Notes: a model not told the origin generated them from the sequence alone. A stretch of 64,000 bases of DNA from PCPOR2b sp965220385 (GCA_965220385.1 OZ244825.1:1860001-1924000), one strand, 5' to 3'. Positions 51,203-61,808 are shown, numbered from the stretch's first letter. Numbers and translations: made by a program.

Positions 51203-54200
51203 TACCCTTGATTGAAACCCTCGAAATAAACGTATGGCTGAAATTCTTGGTTGATGCTACGATAAAAAGTTTCGTAATTTTCGCGGTAGCGGGATTATTT
51301 GGATTCATGCTGCGTCGCCGTTCAGCGGCGGTGCGTGGTTTGGTTTGGAGTTTGGCAATCCTCGGCTGCCTCATTATGCCGTTTTTTTCGCTCACACTTC
51401 CGCAGTGGGAGGTTAGCGTTCTACCGGGGACGCCGGAAGGATTTGAGGGGGACCGCCGGGTAGATAACAGGCAAGCAGCCACATCACCTGTTCCAATCGT
51501 ATCGCGTCCGTTAGCAGCCACTACTGCGTCATCAACCCAAACCACACCAACACAGGTTCCACCAAAATCCCTAACTAATGAGAGTGGTGTCCCTCCATCC
51601 AATATGTTAGGAACAGGTGTCACTTCGCTTCGTTGGACCGATTGGTTAGCGGTGTGTTGGGCGGCGGGAGCACTGTTTCTTATCGCTCGTTTGATTGTGG
51701 GAATTGGTGCTGTCTGGCACATCTCCACCCGCAGCAACTCCTTCAGCAGTTCAACCCCTCACGTGCGCCCTGATTGGAAGCAATCGGTCAGTATTCGACA
51801 GAGCGACGCTGTCACAGTGCCGATGGTGTGGGGGCTGTTTCATCCAGTGATTCTGCTGCCTGCTGATGCATACGAGTGGGAGCCTGAACGGCGTCGCGCT
51901 GTACTGCTTCACGAATCGGCACACATCCAACGGCAAGACTGGCTAATGCAGACAATGGCACAGATAACTTGTGCGGTGTATTGGTTTAACCCACTCTTAT
52001 GGTTTGCGGCGCATCGGATGCGGACAGAGATCGAGGGTGCGTGTGATGATCACGTGCTCAATACGGGGTATCAATCAACCGACTATGCCCAACACTTGGT
52101 CGATATTGTGCGAAACATCAAGACAGTAGGCACTGCTACGAGCACCGCTGTGGCAATGGCGCGTCCCTCTAAAATTGAAGGAAGGCTCCGAACAATTTTA
52201 GTTGAAAACCGGAATCGACGGCCACTAACAAGAATCGCAGTAACAATAGGACTGCTCGCGCTTACCTGTTTCACTGTGCCTATAGGTGTGATGCAGTTGG
52301 CAGATGCGGTGAGCCCCGAACAGGCATTGTATCAGGAAATTCGGGCAGTGGACCACTTCCGACTAGAGCCGCTACCGGAACACGCAACAGAAGCAGAGCA
52401 AGCAGCGCGGCACGAACAATATCAGCAGAACTGGGAACGAGGTATACAACTCTGTGAGGCGTACCTGAACACCTATTTGGAAAGCGATCGGCTTGATGAG
52501 GTCTTTTTTAAAAAGCTCACATACCTCTTTCCACTCAAACACGACGCCGAATTTGAGGACGGTGTCGAAGCATTTCTCTCAGAATATCCGAACTCGAAAT
52601 ACGCCAATAAAGTCCGTAGGTTTCGTGCGTTTAATCTTGAATTTCAGTTCAAATTCCAAGAAGCCCTTACCGAGTGGGATAAAGTAGATGATCCCGCGTT
52701 GCTAGCCGAAGTGTACGATCGTAAGGGACAGATTCACAGCCGGATGAACAATTGGGCGAAACGGGCGGAAGTTGATCTCCTTCGTGCTGAGCTTATCCTC
52801 GGCAAACCGGCACCCGAATTTTCGCACACCAGCGTATACGGCGTTCCTGTCTCGTTGAAGGATTTGCGTGGCAAAGTGGTCGTGCTCTACCACTGGTCAA
52901 CGCGAGATGGACGAACAATGCAAGATACCGAAACGGAAGAGGAAATATCAAAACTCAAACAGCTACACGAAGCACACGGCGAAGACCCCAATTTTGTCCT
53001 AATCACCGTTTGTACACAGAGCAGTGAAACCAAGCTGAAACAGTTCGTCGAGACGCACACCATGCCGGGGATTCATCTACTCCTTGAACATGAGGCGGTG
53101 CCATATCAATTTGGTGTAGCTGGTTGGTCCTACTATGTGGTCATTGACAAAGCAGGGATACTCCGCGAGAGTGAGCACGATTACGCGTTAAGCGATTTGG
53201 AAGTTGAAAATTTAGTAGCGGCCCTGCTGGCGGAGGATATAGACGTTCCCGGTGAGCGTATTATCCCCCAAATCAGTAAACACCGTGCCGACCTTGCTGA
53301 CGTTAACGATGACGAAACAGCAATAATCGCCGAATATGAAAAACTTCTTGCTTTTATGCCAAACACCCCCCACATCATGTGGGAGATCCGCTATCGCAAA
53401 TTTAACCTTATGATGGCGGAACTCTATCGCAAACGACCGGAGTCGGGTGATGCAACAGCGTGGATGGATCAAGCATACGAACAGATTGTGGAAGAGAGTC
53501 GGGCATCCCCAAGTCTAGGAATGGTTATCGTAAGTGAAGCACTTGAGTTAGCGACTTTTTGCTCGCGGCAAGGCGATCCAGAAAAAGCATGGGCCCTGTT
53601 TCAGCTTGCGGTCGCACACGACGAGGACAACATGAACTCTGCCATCGACTATGCAAAAGAGAAACCGGAACGTTTCGCGGCGATTCAGGATATGCCTGAA
53701 TTTCAGAAACTTATGGCTGAAACGCCATTAACTGAGGCTGACAAGCGATCGAATGAAGCAAATCGGAAACGCGAAATGTCCGCAGACGATCTGTCTGACG
53801 CATATAAATCTTTCGTGGCGGTAAAAGCGGACGGTGAGATTTTCACAGGCGTTATTCTGAGCCAAGTCGGCCATATTCTTGTGCCTGCAAATGTGACAGA
53901 GGCAGAAACCATTCGTACCAAAATTGGCGATTATCACCCCGCTAAAGTTGTCGTCGTTGACTCGGAGAGCGGATTGGCAGTGGTGCAGGTCGATGGGCAG
54001 AGGGAGATGCGCCCCATCGTTCTTGGAAACGTAGACGATCTACGAGAATATGTCCCGATTCCGTTACCTAACCCGGAGGATGGTTACACGTACCCAAGCA
54101 TAACGGTGATTTCCACACGCGGCTATCCTAATTACCCCAATTTCCCCCCGGAAATCCATCAGCGGGCTGTCGAACGCCCAACCGGACGGTCCTCAGGCGT

Positions 54201-54450
54201 TATGCAACTCGAAATTGACAATGGGGGAAAGGTAAGGACGTTGAAGGTTGCAAGCCCCTTCAAACCGGGCGAAACTATCAGAGGTGACGCACTTGTCTAC
54301 CACGATGGACGACTGCTCGCGGTCTCGGTTGACAATGAGGTGCGTTATGACGTTTGGGGGGCAACCGCTAACCCGCTACCCATCGACCAGATTCGTGCCG
54401 CGCTTAAGCGAATGAACCTGATTGACACGATAGACAGCCAAATCGAATAA
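51199..54450 (+). CDS. BlaR1/MecR1-type M56 metalloprotease with degenerate thioredoxin-like and trypsin-like domains
   Basis: 1083 residues. Membrane helices lie near 23-38, 48-65, 148-168 and 346-366. The M56 zinc protease motif is HESAH (238-242), with WFNPLLWFAAHRMRTEIEGA and CDDHVL after it as in BlaR1. The exported part has no penicillin-binding domain. Residues about 375-530 are TPR-like helices. About 533-677 is a TlpA/AhpC-like domain (GKPAPEFSHTSVYGVPVSLK, DLRGKVVVLYHWSTRDGRT) in which the CxxC is replaced by RDGR. About 680-850 is helical again. About 870-1045 resembles an HtrA-type trypsin fold (GVILSQVGHILVPANV, VVVDSESGLAVVQVDG, RGDALVYHDGRLLAVS) lacking the catalytic His and Ser. 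The sensor therefore recognises something other than a beta-lactam. It is coupled to the repressor gene by an ATGA overlap. Confidence 0.85.
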   Translation: MIPLIETLEINVWLKFLVDATIKSFVIFAVAGLFGFMLRRRSAAVRGLVWSLAILGCLIMPFFSLTLPQWEVSVLPGTPEGFEGDRRVDNRQAATSPVPIVSRPLAATTASSTQTTPTQVPPKSLTNESGVPPSNMLGTGVTSLRWTDWLAVCWAAGALFLIARLIVGIGAVWHISTRSNSFSSSTPHVRPDWKQSVSIRQSDAVTVPMVWGLFHPVILLPADAYEWEPERRRAVLLHESAHIQRQDWLMQTMAQITCAVYWFNPLLWFAAHRMRTEIEGACDDHVLNTGYQSTDYAQHLVDIVRNIKTVGTATSTAVAMARPSKIEGRLRTILVENRNRRPLTRIAVTIGLLALTCFTVPIGVMQLADAVSPEQALYQEIRAVDHFRLEPLPEHATEAEQAARHEQYQQNWERGIQLCEAYLNTYLESDRLDEVFFKKLTYLFPLKHDAEFEDGVEAFLSEYPNSKYANKVRRFRAFNLEFQFKFQEALTEWDKVDDPALLAEVYDRKGQIHSRMNNWAKRAEVDLLRAELILGKPAPEFSHTSVYGVPVSLKDLRGKVVVLYHWSTRDGRTMQDTETEEEISKLKQLHEAHGEDPNFVLITVCTQSSETKLKQFVETHTMPGIHLLLEHEAVPYQFGVAGWSYYVVIDKAGILRESEHDYALSDLEVENLVAALLAEDIDVPGERIIPQISKHRADLADVNDDETAIIAEYEKLLAFMPNTPHIMWEIRYRKFNLMMAELYRKRPESGDATAWMDQAYEQIVEESRASPSLGMVIVSEALELATFCSRQGDPEKAWALFQLAVAHDEDNMNSAIDYAKEKPERFAAIQDMPEFQKLMAETPLTEADKRSNEANRKREMSADDLSDAYKSFVAVKADGEIFTGVILSQVGHILVPANVTEAETIRTKIGDYHPAKVVVVDSESGLAVVQVDGQREMRPIVLGNVDDLREYVPIPLPNPEDGYTYPSITVISTRGYPNYPNFPPEIHQRAVERPTGRSSGVMQLEIDNGGKVRTLKVASPFKPGETIRGDALVYHDGRLLAVSVDNEVRYDVWGATANPLPIDQIRAALKRMNLIDTIDSQIE

Positions 54451-54528
54451 CCGGCGAAGTAGATATCATCTATCAACATCTCTGTCAGAACCGTGGCGAT
54501 GGCAGCTACGCCTTTCAAAAGGATTAAG

Positions 54529-55155
54529 ATGCCCTATAAATATGTAAAACGTGGACTGATTATTGGTATGGTACTGCTTGTGTGCCTTGTTCTGGTGTAT
54601 CTTCTCGGTATAAAGACATACGGCGGATCTAAAGAAGGAATAACTCAGCTTTATCAGCCTTACACTTCTGATTCCCGTACAACGCCAACTTCCCGGGTTG
54701 ATTCCTTTACAGGTACATTGACAACCCTACAACAGTTTGGCGGGGGTGAGGTAATTTTTGAAGGAAGAACGGGATTTGTCCGTTTTCGAGTTCGTAAAGA
54801 TGGCAGCCTTGTGGCGATGGTTCCAGTGTTTGCCAAGATTCTACACATCACCTCTAACACCCCGTTGGCGCGTATGTTCTTCCACAAGCAATATTACACC
54901 ATCAGGTTAACCTCTCGGAACAGGGAACAGCTCGGACAGATGGCAGCTTTTCAAAACGCGGAAGAGCGGAAAATCCCATATCCGAAAACAGACCCACATA
55001 TATTCCTTGAGGCAGAACTGGGGGCAGATATATCAGCCGCTGCCGAGTTAACGGAAACAGTCTTGACAAAGGTGTTTCAGGTCAAGAAAGGCATGATAAC
55101 CATCTTCGGTGGGGATTACCGTGAATTCCGATCATCCGCTCCACTCGGACGGTAG
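54529..55155 (+). CDS. single-pass membrane protein, unknown
   Basis: 208 residues from ATG at 54529 (AAAGGATTAAG precedes it; an upstream GTG at 54493 is possible). One N-terminal helix (GLIIGMVLLVCLVLVYLLGI), then a soluble periplasmic domain with FTGTLTTLQQFGGGEVIFEG, RTGFVRFRVRKDGSLVAMVP and TVLTKVFQVKKGMITIFGGD. I do not recognise it. It follows the BlaR1-type gene after about 80 bp and could belong to the same regulon. Confidence 0.6.
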   Translation: MPYKYVKRGLIIGMVLLVCLVLVYLLGIKTYGGSKEGITQLYQPYTSDSRTTPTSRVDSFTGTLTTLQQFGGGEVIFEGRTGFVRFRVRKDGSLVAMVPVFAKILHITSNTPLARMFFHKQYYTIRLTSRNREQLGQMAAFQNAEERKIPYPKTDPHIFLEAELGADISAAAELTETVLTKVFQVKKGMITIFGGDYREFRSSAPLGR

Positions 55156-55337
55156 GCTATGGTGAGCATAGATATGTTGTTTTCCCTATCGGCTTCCACA
55201 CCTCACTCTTGGCACTCGCAAAAAGGTATTACGATTTTTGACTTTTTGTAAGGCGTGATATATACTCTTACCGTTTGCTTCGGTTGGAGTGTATTCAAAC
55301 AGATCGTGTTTCATAGTTGTTAGGAGATCTGGTGCCT

Positions 55338-58300
55338 ATGATAAAGTATTTGATACTCGGTGGAAGTGCGCTGCTTCTCGGATTTCTGTTCTTTCCGCGT
55401 GGAGAGGAGGTGGTCGTTGACGATCAAGATTTTATCGCGCCTGTTCGCGTCCTCGATAGCGAACCGCTTCACTATACCGGCATTCTGCGAACGGATCCGA
55501 TCGTAACAACGTACGATTTAGGGTATGTGTATAGGATTGATAAAGCGGAAATTCGCTTTGAGAATCCCGATGAGGCGGGACCTCGACAGTATGATATCCT
55601 TGTTCATACCGATCGTGTAGGACAGCGATTTGAGCGCGCTTTTTCTTATACAGGCAGTTCCCGCGAATATACATATCCCCGACAAGCATTTCCCCTCCCG
55701 ATTGAAGCACGCTGGGTGCAAGTTGTTATCAACGACTGGTTCAGCAGCAAACCGCAACTCGAAAAAGATGCGTTTCGCGTCGGTCCTCGCTATCAATCCC
55801 ATAGTCCAATCCTAACGGTCCACGCGAACTACAATGCCCCTGAACTCAAGCATCTTACAGATCTACTTCCCTTTGAAAATTCTAAATGGATTGCGGCTGA
55901 ACGGATAGAGACAGAGATTAAACAGGGAGACGGGAAAAGCGCGATAGAAATCTCCTATCAAACACCAACGGCCGCGATTCAGGTGATCGGCGATTTGGGG
56001 GCGAACCAACCGATCTACGGTGTGCGTCTGACAACAGATGGACCTGGAAACAACCTGAAGCGATTCCACTTTTCTGTCAGTGATGATGGGCAGGAGTACA
56101 CGGAAGTCTATGTCTCCCGCACGCTTGCCGATGAGGTGGTTACCCATCTCCGTCAATTCGATCCGTCTATATCGGGACGTTATATCCGCCTACAAATTGA
56201 ACAGGGAGATTGGTACGGTGATTATCCTGAGATTCGAGAGTTGGAGGTGTTCACGGACACCTACCGGCTGTCACCATCTATTGATAACAGATTAGACGAA
56301 TACAACGCAGCGCAGATGCACTATGAGAACCTGGGGGAGGGCAGCAACGCCTTAGCACCGCATCTTGAGCAGGGTTTTGCATTTGATCAAGATACAGGAG
56401 ATGCAAATCGCTACCGGCTACTGGAGAGCGGTACACCGGATGGAGTAGATGCGGGCAATACACCAAGCCAACGGAGCTTTGCATATCACTACGACACGGT
56501 TCGGATGAGATTTACCGATCTCCAGCCATCGCTATTGTACTGGCTGAAGGTAACTTACCTTCAGAGTAGGGATGGCACTCGGATCCAGAATCTTGATGTC
56601 GATGGATTCTTGCTGCACGATGCAATCGCACCGCCGAAAGGCAGGGCGGAGTCTCACACCTATGCACTTCCAAGAGAGGCATACGCTGATGGCGCGGTTG
56701 CCCTCAATTTTAACCGTTTGGCAGGTCCAAATGCTGCGGTGTCGGAGATCTCTATTTTCGAAGCCCAGCCTATCACCGGAGCCGCGAGTAGTCCAGCTGA
56801 ATCAGCCAAACCGAAGGAGAAAACAGTTGGGCGGGCAATCCGTATGAGCGAGCAGGTCATAATTGACGGCGTATTAGATGAATGGCCCCTACTCTACGCA
56901 ATGCTTCCTCAACACTACGACAACCCAGTGGACTCCCCTATAGCACTCTACGCGCAATGGGATGATGAGAATTTCTATATTGCGGGTATTATCAACCGGC
57001 AGGCTGAACCCCGTCCGACTGCCCGAAAACCCAGCGGTAACGAAGCACTACACCTGTTTGTCGATACAACACTGACCCGTTCTCCGGGTATGTATACGCC
57101 CAGTGAGCATCACTTCGTTTTCACAATCCACAATCCAGATAGCCCTCAACCCCGTGTGGATCCCTCGCAGATCCATCATCACCTCGACGCCATTCCGAGG
57201 AATATCGACTTCCACGAGTCCATCGAAGCGCGTGCGACCAAGACAGAGATTGGATACAACCTTGAAGCCAGGATTCCAAGAGATCTGGCATTAAATGCGT
57301 TTCGACCAGCGATCGATAACTCCATTGGCTTGAATTATATCATGACTGACCTTAGACTGGCGAATGATCAGTCTGGATGGTTTGCCTACGCTTCGGCGGA
57401 ATTCACCGCCGCACCAAATCGCTGGAATGAGGTTAAACTTGTAAGCCGGATCAGTGGACAGCCTGTGTTTATGGATGAATCTGCGAGCGAATTAATTTCA
57501 TCCTTTAATGCTGGCGATACGCTGACCCTCTGTGTATGGGATGCTGATCGGAATGCAGATCGCTTCGGAGTGGAATCCATCAAAGCAGAGTTACAGAACG
57601 ATACGACAGGACAATTAATACCCATCCGCCTCCACGAATCCGATTTTGCCGCGCTTGCTGACGAGAACCCGAATAACGACCACAGCCAAAACAGCTCACT
57701 TTTTGCCGTAAAGATCTCGACCGCATTTGGCGGAAACGCAGCGGACGGTGCAAGACCAAACAACCCCGGGACACCAGATCTGCAAATACTCCTCGTCCGT
57801 GGAGAGGAGACAGTGTCCCTAAAATACATCGATCCGTACTACAGTAGCACCGCGCGAAACCGCGCCGTGGATACCAGCGTAGCGGTCAACACAGGAATAA
57901 CCGGAACGATTGCAATCACGACCGAGTCTGGCGTACCAATCAAGACATTCCGTCTCGGTGAAGCCCTATACATACGGGTGGAAGATCCCAATTTACTTGA
58001 AACAATCGACAGACCTGCGACGGAAGACATCTCAACAGATCAAACGGTTGAGGCATCAACGCAGCGTAATATGGAGATAACTGTCAGGTGTGTTGTACCA
58101 GAAATGCAAGAGGTTGAATCCGTAAAGCTCACGTATCAACCGGAACCGGGGTACTATCTTGGATCGGTTACCACAGCCTACAGTCAAGACCCGATACCAA
58201 ATAATGGTCGTTTGGAAGCGGTGGGCGCACAGAGGGTCGCAGCCATTTATCTGGATCAGATCCAGACCAGCGGAGAAACCGACGTTCCGGTCAGCGCGCA

Positions 58301-61300
58301 GGTGACCGTTGACGTCGGCGACACCGGACGGATCGAGTTACTCGGAATAGATCGGGTCTTGTCCTCAAGCAATCAAAAATTTATCAAAGCAGGCAGTACA
58401 CTCACAGTAGTCTTACGGGATGTAGATTTGAACCGTGACGAAGATCAACGGGAAACAGTCGATGTGCTGGTAAACGGTAACCGGCTCAACGACCGGTATC
58501 AACTTAGGCTAAAAGAGGCGCACGATATCTCGGGCCAATTCACCGGGACATTTGGGACGCGTTATGCGAGCGAGGCAGATTCCGCCAACAGCGTACTTGA
58601 AGTCACAGGTAACGAGGTAGTAACAATCAGCTATATTGACGCCTTAGCCGGTTCCGGTAATACGCATGTTACGGTCGCAGATACGGCACAGGTCAGTGCC
58701 GGCAAAAATGGGGTGCTCGACATCCTCAAGGCGAATTACGTCACAGACTTGGAGAACTTTAGTGCCGGTGACAGACTCTATTTTCGTCTCCATGACACGG
58801 ACATCACCGATGAATTCGTTGAAATCACGCTCACGGGGGACACGTTGGGCGATCAAGAAACGGTTCAGTTGTTCCAATCCATGGCGGAAGAGACCCGCAT
58901 CTACCCAGTCAAGGGAACGTTCTTCGGATTAATCCAAACTGCCTATGGCACCCAGCGTCAAGAGAACGATGGCATCTTACAGGTAAAAGGCACGGAACAG
59001 GTAAAGGCCATTTACATGGATGAATTGCAATCCACAGGCGAGACTAACGTTGCATTTTCTGATGCGTGCGAGACAAACGTTGGTATCACAGGAAAACTCA
59101 CAATCTATAACAAGACAAATTTCGACTACGCTTTGGTTCAGAATCTTGAGGCGTCCAGTCTGCGAGCGGGTGATACACTTATTTTGGAGGTCCAAGACGC
59201 CGACCTTGAGACACAATCTGTAACTGTACAGATGGTTGAGTCCGATTTTACGGAAAGCGTCACTCGGGATAGAGCCGGTGTGACCCTTGTGAAAACGGAG
59301 GGCACTGTGGACCTGTTTCGCGGCGAAATAAGAACCGGCTACAGTGATATCTCTATCCCAGACGACAATATTTTGCAGGTGCGGGGAGGAGGCGTTGTGA
59401 CATGCAGTTATATTGATATGCTGCAGTATACGGGCGCAACGTTGGTACCTATTCAGAAAAGTCTCTCAATCGAGACGGGGGATAAAGGAGAATTGGAAAT
59501 CTATAGTGCTGACAGTGGTACCATTATTAGTGGACCTACTGTGGGCACCGGGAGTTTCAGCGTCGGTGAAAGACTAAGGATACGGTTAGCAGATAAGGAC
59601 ATGAACCTCTCCCCAAAGGTATCTGATAGCGCAATGGTGTCGGTTTGGGGCAACGTCGTCGCCGACACAGTTCAGGTCATTTTACGCGAGACATCAGTTA
59701 ACAGTGCGGTTTTTGAAGGCGACCTACTGACTCAAAAAGGGGAACCGATAATCGCCGAAGGCACTGCACCAGCCACGACAGATAAGGTTCTGGAGATTAC
59801 GGATAAAGAGGTTATTACCGCGGAATATATTGACGAAATTACTACTATTGGCGAAACGGACGTGCGGACTCAGATCCAAGCAGTTGTATTGGGGAGCAGT
59901 GCGGGTATGTTACGCATTGTTGATGCCCATGTCCTAGATCCACTGCTTAATCCGGCGGAAACAATTCCAGGTTTCGCAGCTACGCCAACAGATTTCGCTT
60001 CCGTCCATGAACTAGGCAGCTTTAACGCCGGTGAAACAGTCTACTTCTGGCTTGAAGATTTGCTGCTTAGTACAGTTGTTGAGGCAGACGAAGTCAAGAT
60101 TACGGTTGCCGGTGACAAAACAAAAGATGAAGTGGAAGTTGTTCTCCAAAAGAAGCCGGGAACTGAGGCGATTTTCACCGGCTCTGTTCCGACCCGATAC
60201 GGTACAACACCAGTTGCAGATGGAACATTGGACGTACAAGGTGACGAAGAAATACGTGCGACTTATACGCCAAATTTTTTGGGAGTGAACTATCCTATCG
60301 TCGAAGATTCGGCTTACACCAACAAGGGTGTGCGCGGATACCTTGCAGTCACGCGTGCAGACGGAACATCGGTTCGGCACTTTAACATAGGACGTCCCCT
60401 TTACTTTCGCGTAGAGGACGCCGACCTGAATCTCGATTTCTTTAAGGTCGAATCAACCGTCCTCACGGTTGTGACAGAAACGCAGGAACTGTCCATCATA
60501 CTGCGTGAGGAAAATTCCAATTCGCATATCTTCCGTGGGCAGGTGCCTACGCAGTATGGGCGTACGATCAGTCAGAAATCGATCCCCTCTTTGAAGGAAA
60601 ATGATCAATCCGCCCTACTTGGACTGCTTGGCGGGGATATTGTCAGGGCAACCTATGAAGATGGCCTGACCGATACTGGGAAAACAAATGTGGAAATAAG
60701 CGTGAGCTGTCGCGCAAACTCTATCGCTTGGGCGCCCTTCACAGATCGCCCCGTACTGATTGATGGCCATGAGGATGGCTGGCCCCTTGAGAGAGCGCTC
60801 AAAACCTCTCAAGATGCAGGAATTCTCTGGTTACAGTGGGATCGAGACCATCTCTACCTTCTTGCTCAGATCTATGATGAAGATATCGTTGTGCCAGACG
60901 TGATCGAGTATTACCGCGGTGCCGACGCGCTAGAATTGCATATAAATCTGCAGCCGGACGCCGTCAAAAAGCCAAGCTATCTGGAGACGGAGAACAATCC
61001 AGATCGGCATGTCATTTGGATATGTCCAAAAGGGGGTGGTTTTCACGGAGATCGCCCCTATATCGGGCAGGGCGCCCCGGAATTTATCCCCAACTATCAG
61101 GCGGCTAATCTCGATGTTTCAGTGAGGCAGCAAGCGAACTATTACGTTATAGAAGCGCGCATCCCTTTCTTCCCTGTGCTTCGTGGTTTTCATCCGTTGA
61201 AAACGAAACAGCAGAACCGCATCGGCTTCAATTTTGTCATCCACCGATCTAATAATCAGGCGATTTATTGGGCATCACAGATACCAGAGGCGGTCCCGGT

Positions 61301-61349
61301 ATTTCCCAGTGATTTGGGATTGCTGATTTTGGAGTCACCCGTACCTTAA
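55338..61349 (+). CDS. giant exported protein: discoidin-like, CBM9-like and eight tandem Ig-like domains
   Basis: About 2,003 residues from ATG at 55338; GTG at 55332 is closer to the AGGAGA site and equally possible. An N-terminal signal anchor (YLILGGSALLLGFLFFP) is followed by two F5/8-type C (discoidin)-like domains (IVTTYDLGYVYRIDKAEIRF, IYGVRLTTDGPGNNLKRFHF). Then comes a CBM9-like domain (VIIDGVLDEWPLLYAM, IALYAQWDDENFYIAGIINR). From about 715 to 1800 there are eight repeats of 115-150 residues, each with a 'GExLxIRVxDxDxN' centre (FSVGERLRIRLADKDMNLSP) and a 'VxxxYxDxLxxTGxTxV' end (VKAIYMDELQSTGETNVAF). A second CBM9-like domain closes the protein (PVLIDGHEDGWPLERAL, IGFNFVIHRSNNQAIYWASQ). 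It carries no dockerin or sorting tail. Probably a surface carbohydrate-binding fibre. Confidence 0.8.
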   Translation: MIKYLILGGSALLLGFLFFPRGEEVVVDDQDFIAPVRVLDSEPLHYTGILRTDPIVTTYDLGYVYRIDKAEIRFENPDEAGPRQYDILVHTDRVGQRFERAFSYTGSSREYTYPRQAFPLPIEARWVQVVINDWFSSKPQLEKDAFRVGPRYQSHSPILTVHANYNAPELKHLTDLLPFENSKWIAAERIETEIKQGDGKSAIEISYQTPTAAIQVIGDLGANQPIYGVRLTTDGPGNNLKRFHFSVSDDGQEYTEVYVSRTLADEVVTHLRQFDPSISGRYIRLQIEQGDWYGDYPEIRELEVFTDTYRLSPSIDNRLDEYNAAQMHYENLGEGSNALAPHLEQGFAFDQDTGDANRYRLLESGTPDGVDAGNTPSQRSFAYHYDTVRMRFTDLQPSLLYWLKVTYLQSRDGTRIQNLDVDGFLLHDAIAPPKGRAESHTYALPREAYADGAVALNFNRLAGPNAAVSEISIFEAQPITGAASSPAESAKPKEKTVGRAIRMSEQVIIDGVLDEWPLLYAMLPQHYDNPVDSPIALYAQWDDENFYIAGIINRQAEPRPTARKPSGNEALHLFVDTTLTRSPGMYTPSEHHFVFTIHNPDSPQPRVDPSQIHHHLDAIPRNIDFHESIEARATKTEIGYNLEARIPRDLALNAFRPAIDNSIGLNYIMTDLRLANDQSGWFAYASAEFTAAPNRWNEVKLVSRISGQPVFMDESASELISSFNAGDTLTLCVWDADRNADRFGVESIKAELQNDTTGQLIPIRLHESDFAALADENPNNDHSQNSSLFAVKISTAFGGNAADGARPNNPGTPDLQILLVRGEETVSLKYIDPYYSSTARNRAVDTSVAVNTGITGTIAITTESGVPIKTFRLGEALYIRVEDPNLLETIDRPATEDISTDQTVEASTQRNMEITVRCVVPEMQEVESVKLTYQPEPGYYLGSVTTAYSQDPIPNNGRLEAVGAQRVAAIYLDQIQTSGETDVPVSAQVTVDVGDTGRIELLGIDRVLSSSNQKFIKAGSTLTVVLRDVDLNRDEDQRETVDVLVNGNRLNDRYQLRLKEAHDISGQFTGTFGTRYASEADSANSVLEVTGNEVVTISYIDALAGSGNTHVTVADTAQVSAGKNGVLDILKANYVTDLENFSAGDRLYFRLHDTDITDEFVEITLTGDTLGDQETVQLFQSMAEETRIYPVKGTFFGLIQTAYGTQRQENDGILQVKGTEQVKAIYMDELQSTGETNVAFSDACETNVGITGKLTIYNKTNFDYALVQNLEASSLRAGDTLILEVQDADLETQSVTVQMVESDFTESVTRDRAGVTLVKTEGTVDLFRGEIRTGYSDISIPDDNILQVRGGGVVTCSYIDMLQYTGATLVPIQKSLSIETGDKGELEIYSADSGTIISGPTVGTGSFSVGERLRIRLADKDMNLSPKVSDSAMVSVWGNVVADTVQVILRETSVNSAVFEGDLLTQKGEPIIAEGTAPATTDKVLEITDKEVITAEYIDEITTIGETDVRTQIQAVVLGSSAGMLRIVDAHVLDPLLNPAETIPGFAATPTDFASVHELGSFNAGETVYFWLEDLLLSTVVEADEVKITVAGDKTKDEVEVVLQKKPGTEAIFTGSVPTRYGTTPVADGTLDVQGDEEIRATYTPNFLGVNYPIVEDSAYTNKGVRGYLAVTRADGTSVRHFNIGRPLYFRVEDADLNLDFFKVESTVLTVVTETQELSIILREENSNSHIFRGQVPTQYGRTISQKSIPSLKENDQSALLGLLGGDIVRATYEDGLTDTGKTNVEISVSCRANSIAWAPFTDRPVLIDGHEDGWPLERALKTSQDAGILWLQWDRDHLYLLAQIYDEDIVVPDVIEYYRGADALELHINLQPDAVKKPSYLETENNPDRHVIWICPKGGGFHGDRPYIGQGAPEFIPNYQAANLDVSVRQQANYYVIEARIPFFPVLRGFHPLKTKQQNRIGFNFVIHRSNNQAIYWASQIPEAVPVFPSDLGLLILESPVP

Positions 61350-61361
61350 ACTAGGGTCATT

Positions 61362-61679
61362 TATGGTAAAAATTATAATTACTGATACATTTGAATAATA
61401 CACTGGTGCTAGTTTGCAGCTGTTGATAACGTCAAACGTGATGCGTGAAACATCAAAACTATTGGCTTTTGGGTGCCTTTAGCCCCGGAGGGGCGGCATG
61501 TTTATAGTACACGGATAAATAAATATCCCAAAGCCCCGGAGGGGCGACATGTGCAGCCGAAGGGTAGAACCAATGAGCTACCCTAATCAATCAATGAACG
61601 CTTCAACAATGTGGGAAAGATCCTCTCACTAACTAGCACCAAAGGTTAATATGTATACCTGTTTGTATTGTTCACCATA
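61362..61679 (+). repeat. repeat A, longest copy (318 bp)
   Basis: ATGGTAAAAATTATAATTAC to TTGTATTGTTCACCATA. It contains two GCCCCGGAGGGGC hairpins (61481-61493 and 61541-61553), the first within a stretch absent from the 3788 copy. It follows the stop codon of the giant gene by 12 bases. Confidence 0.75.
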
Positions 61680-61808
61680 GTTTTACTGTAGGAGGGATCT
61701 CCGAATCCCGACATCTCTCTGTAGGAGGGATCGCCCGGTTGCACCCGTTCAAACAAAATGGTAAAAAAAACCGAAAACTGAATAGCCCTAACCTTAAATT
61801 GTTTTTTG
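61680..61808. repeat. GTAGGAGGGATC direct repeats
   Basis: TGTAGGAGGGATC occurs at 61687 and 61721. No gene is seen. It precedes the mobA promoter. Confidence 0.5.
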
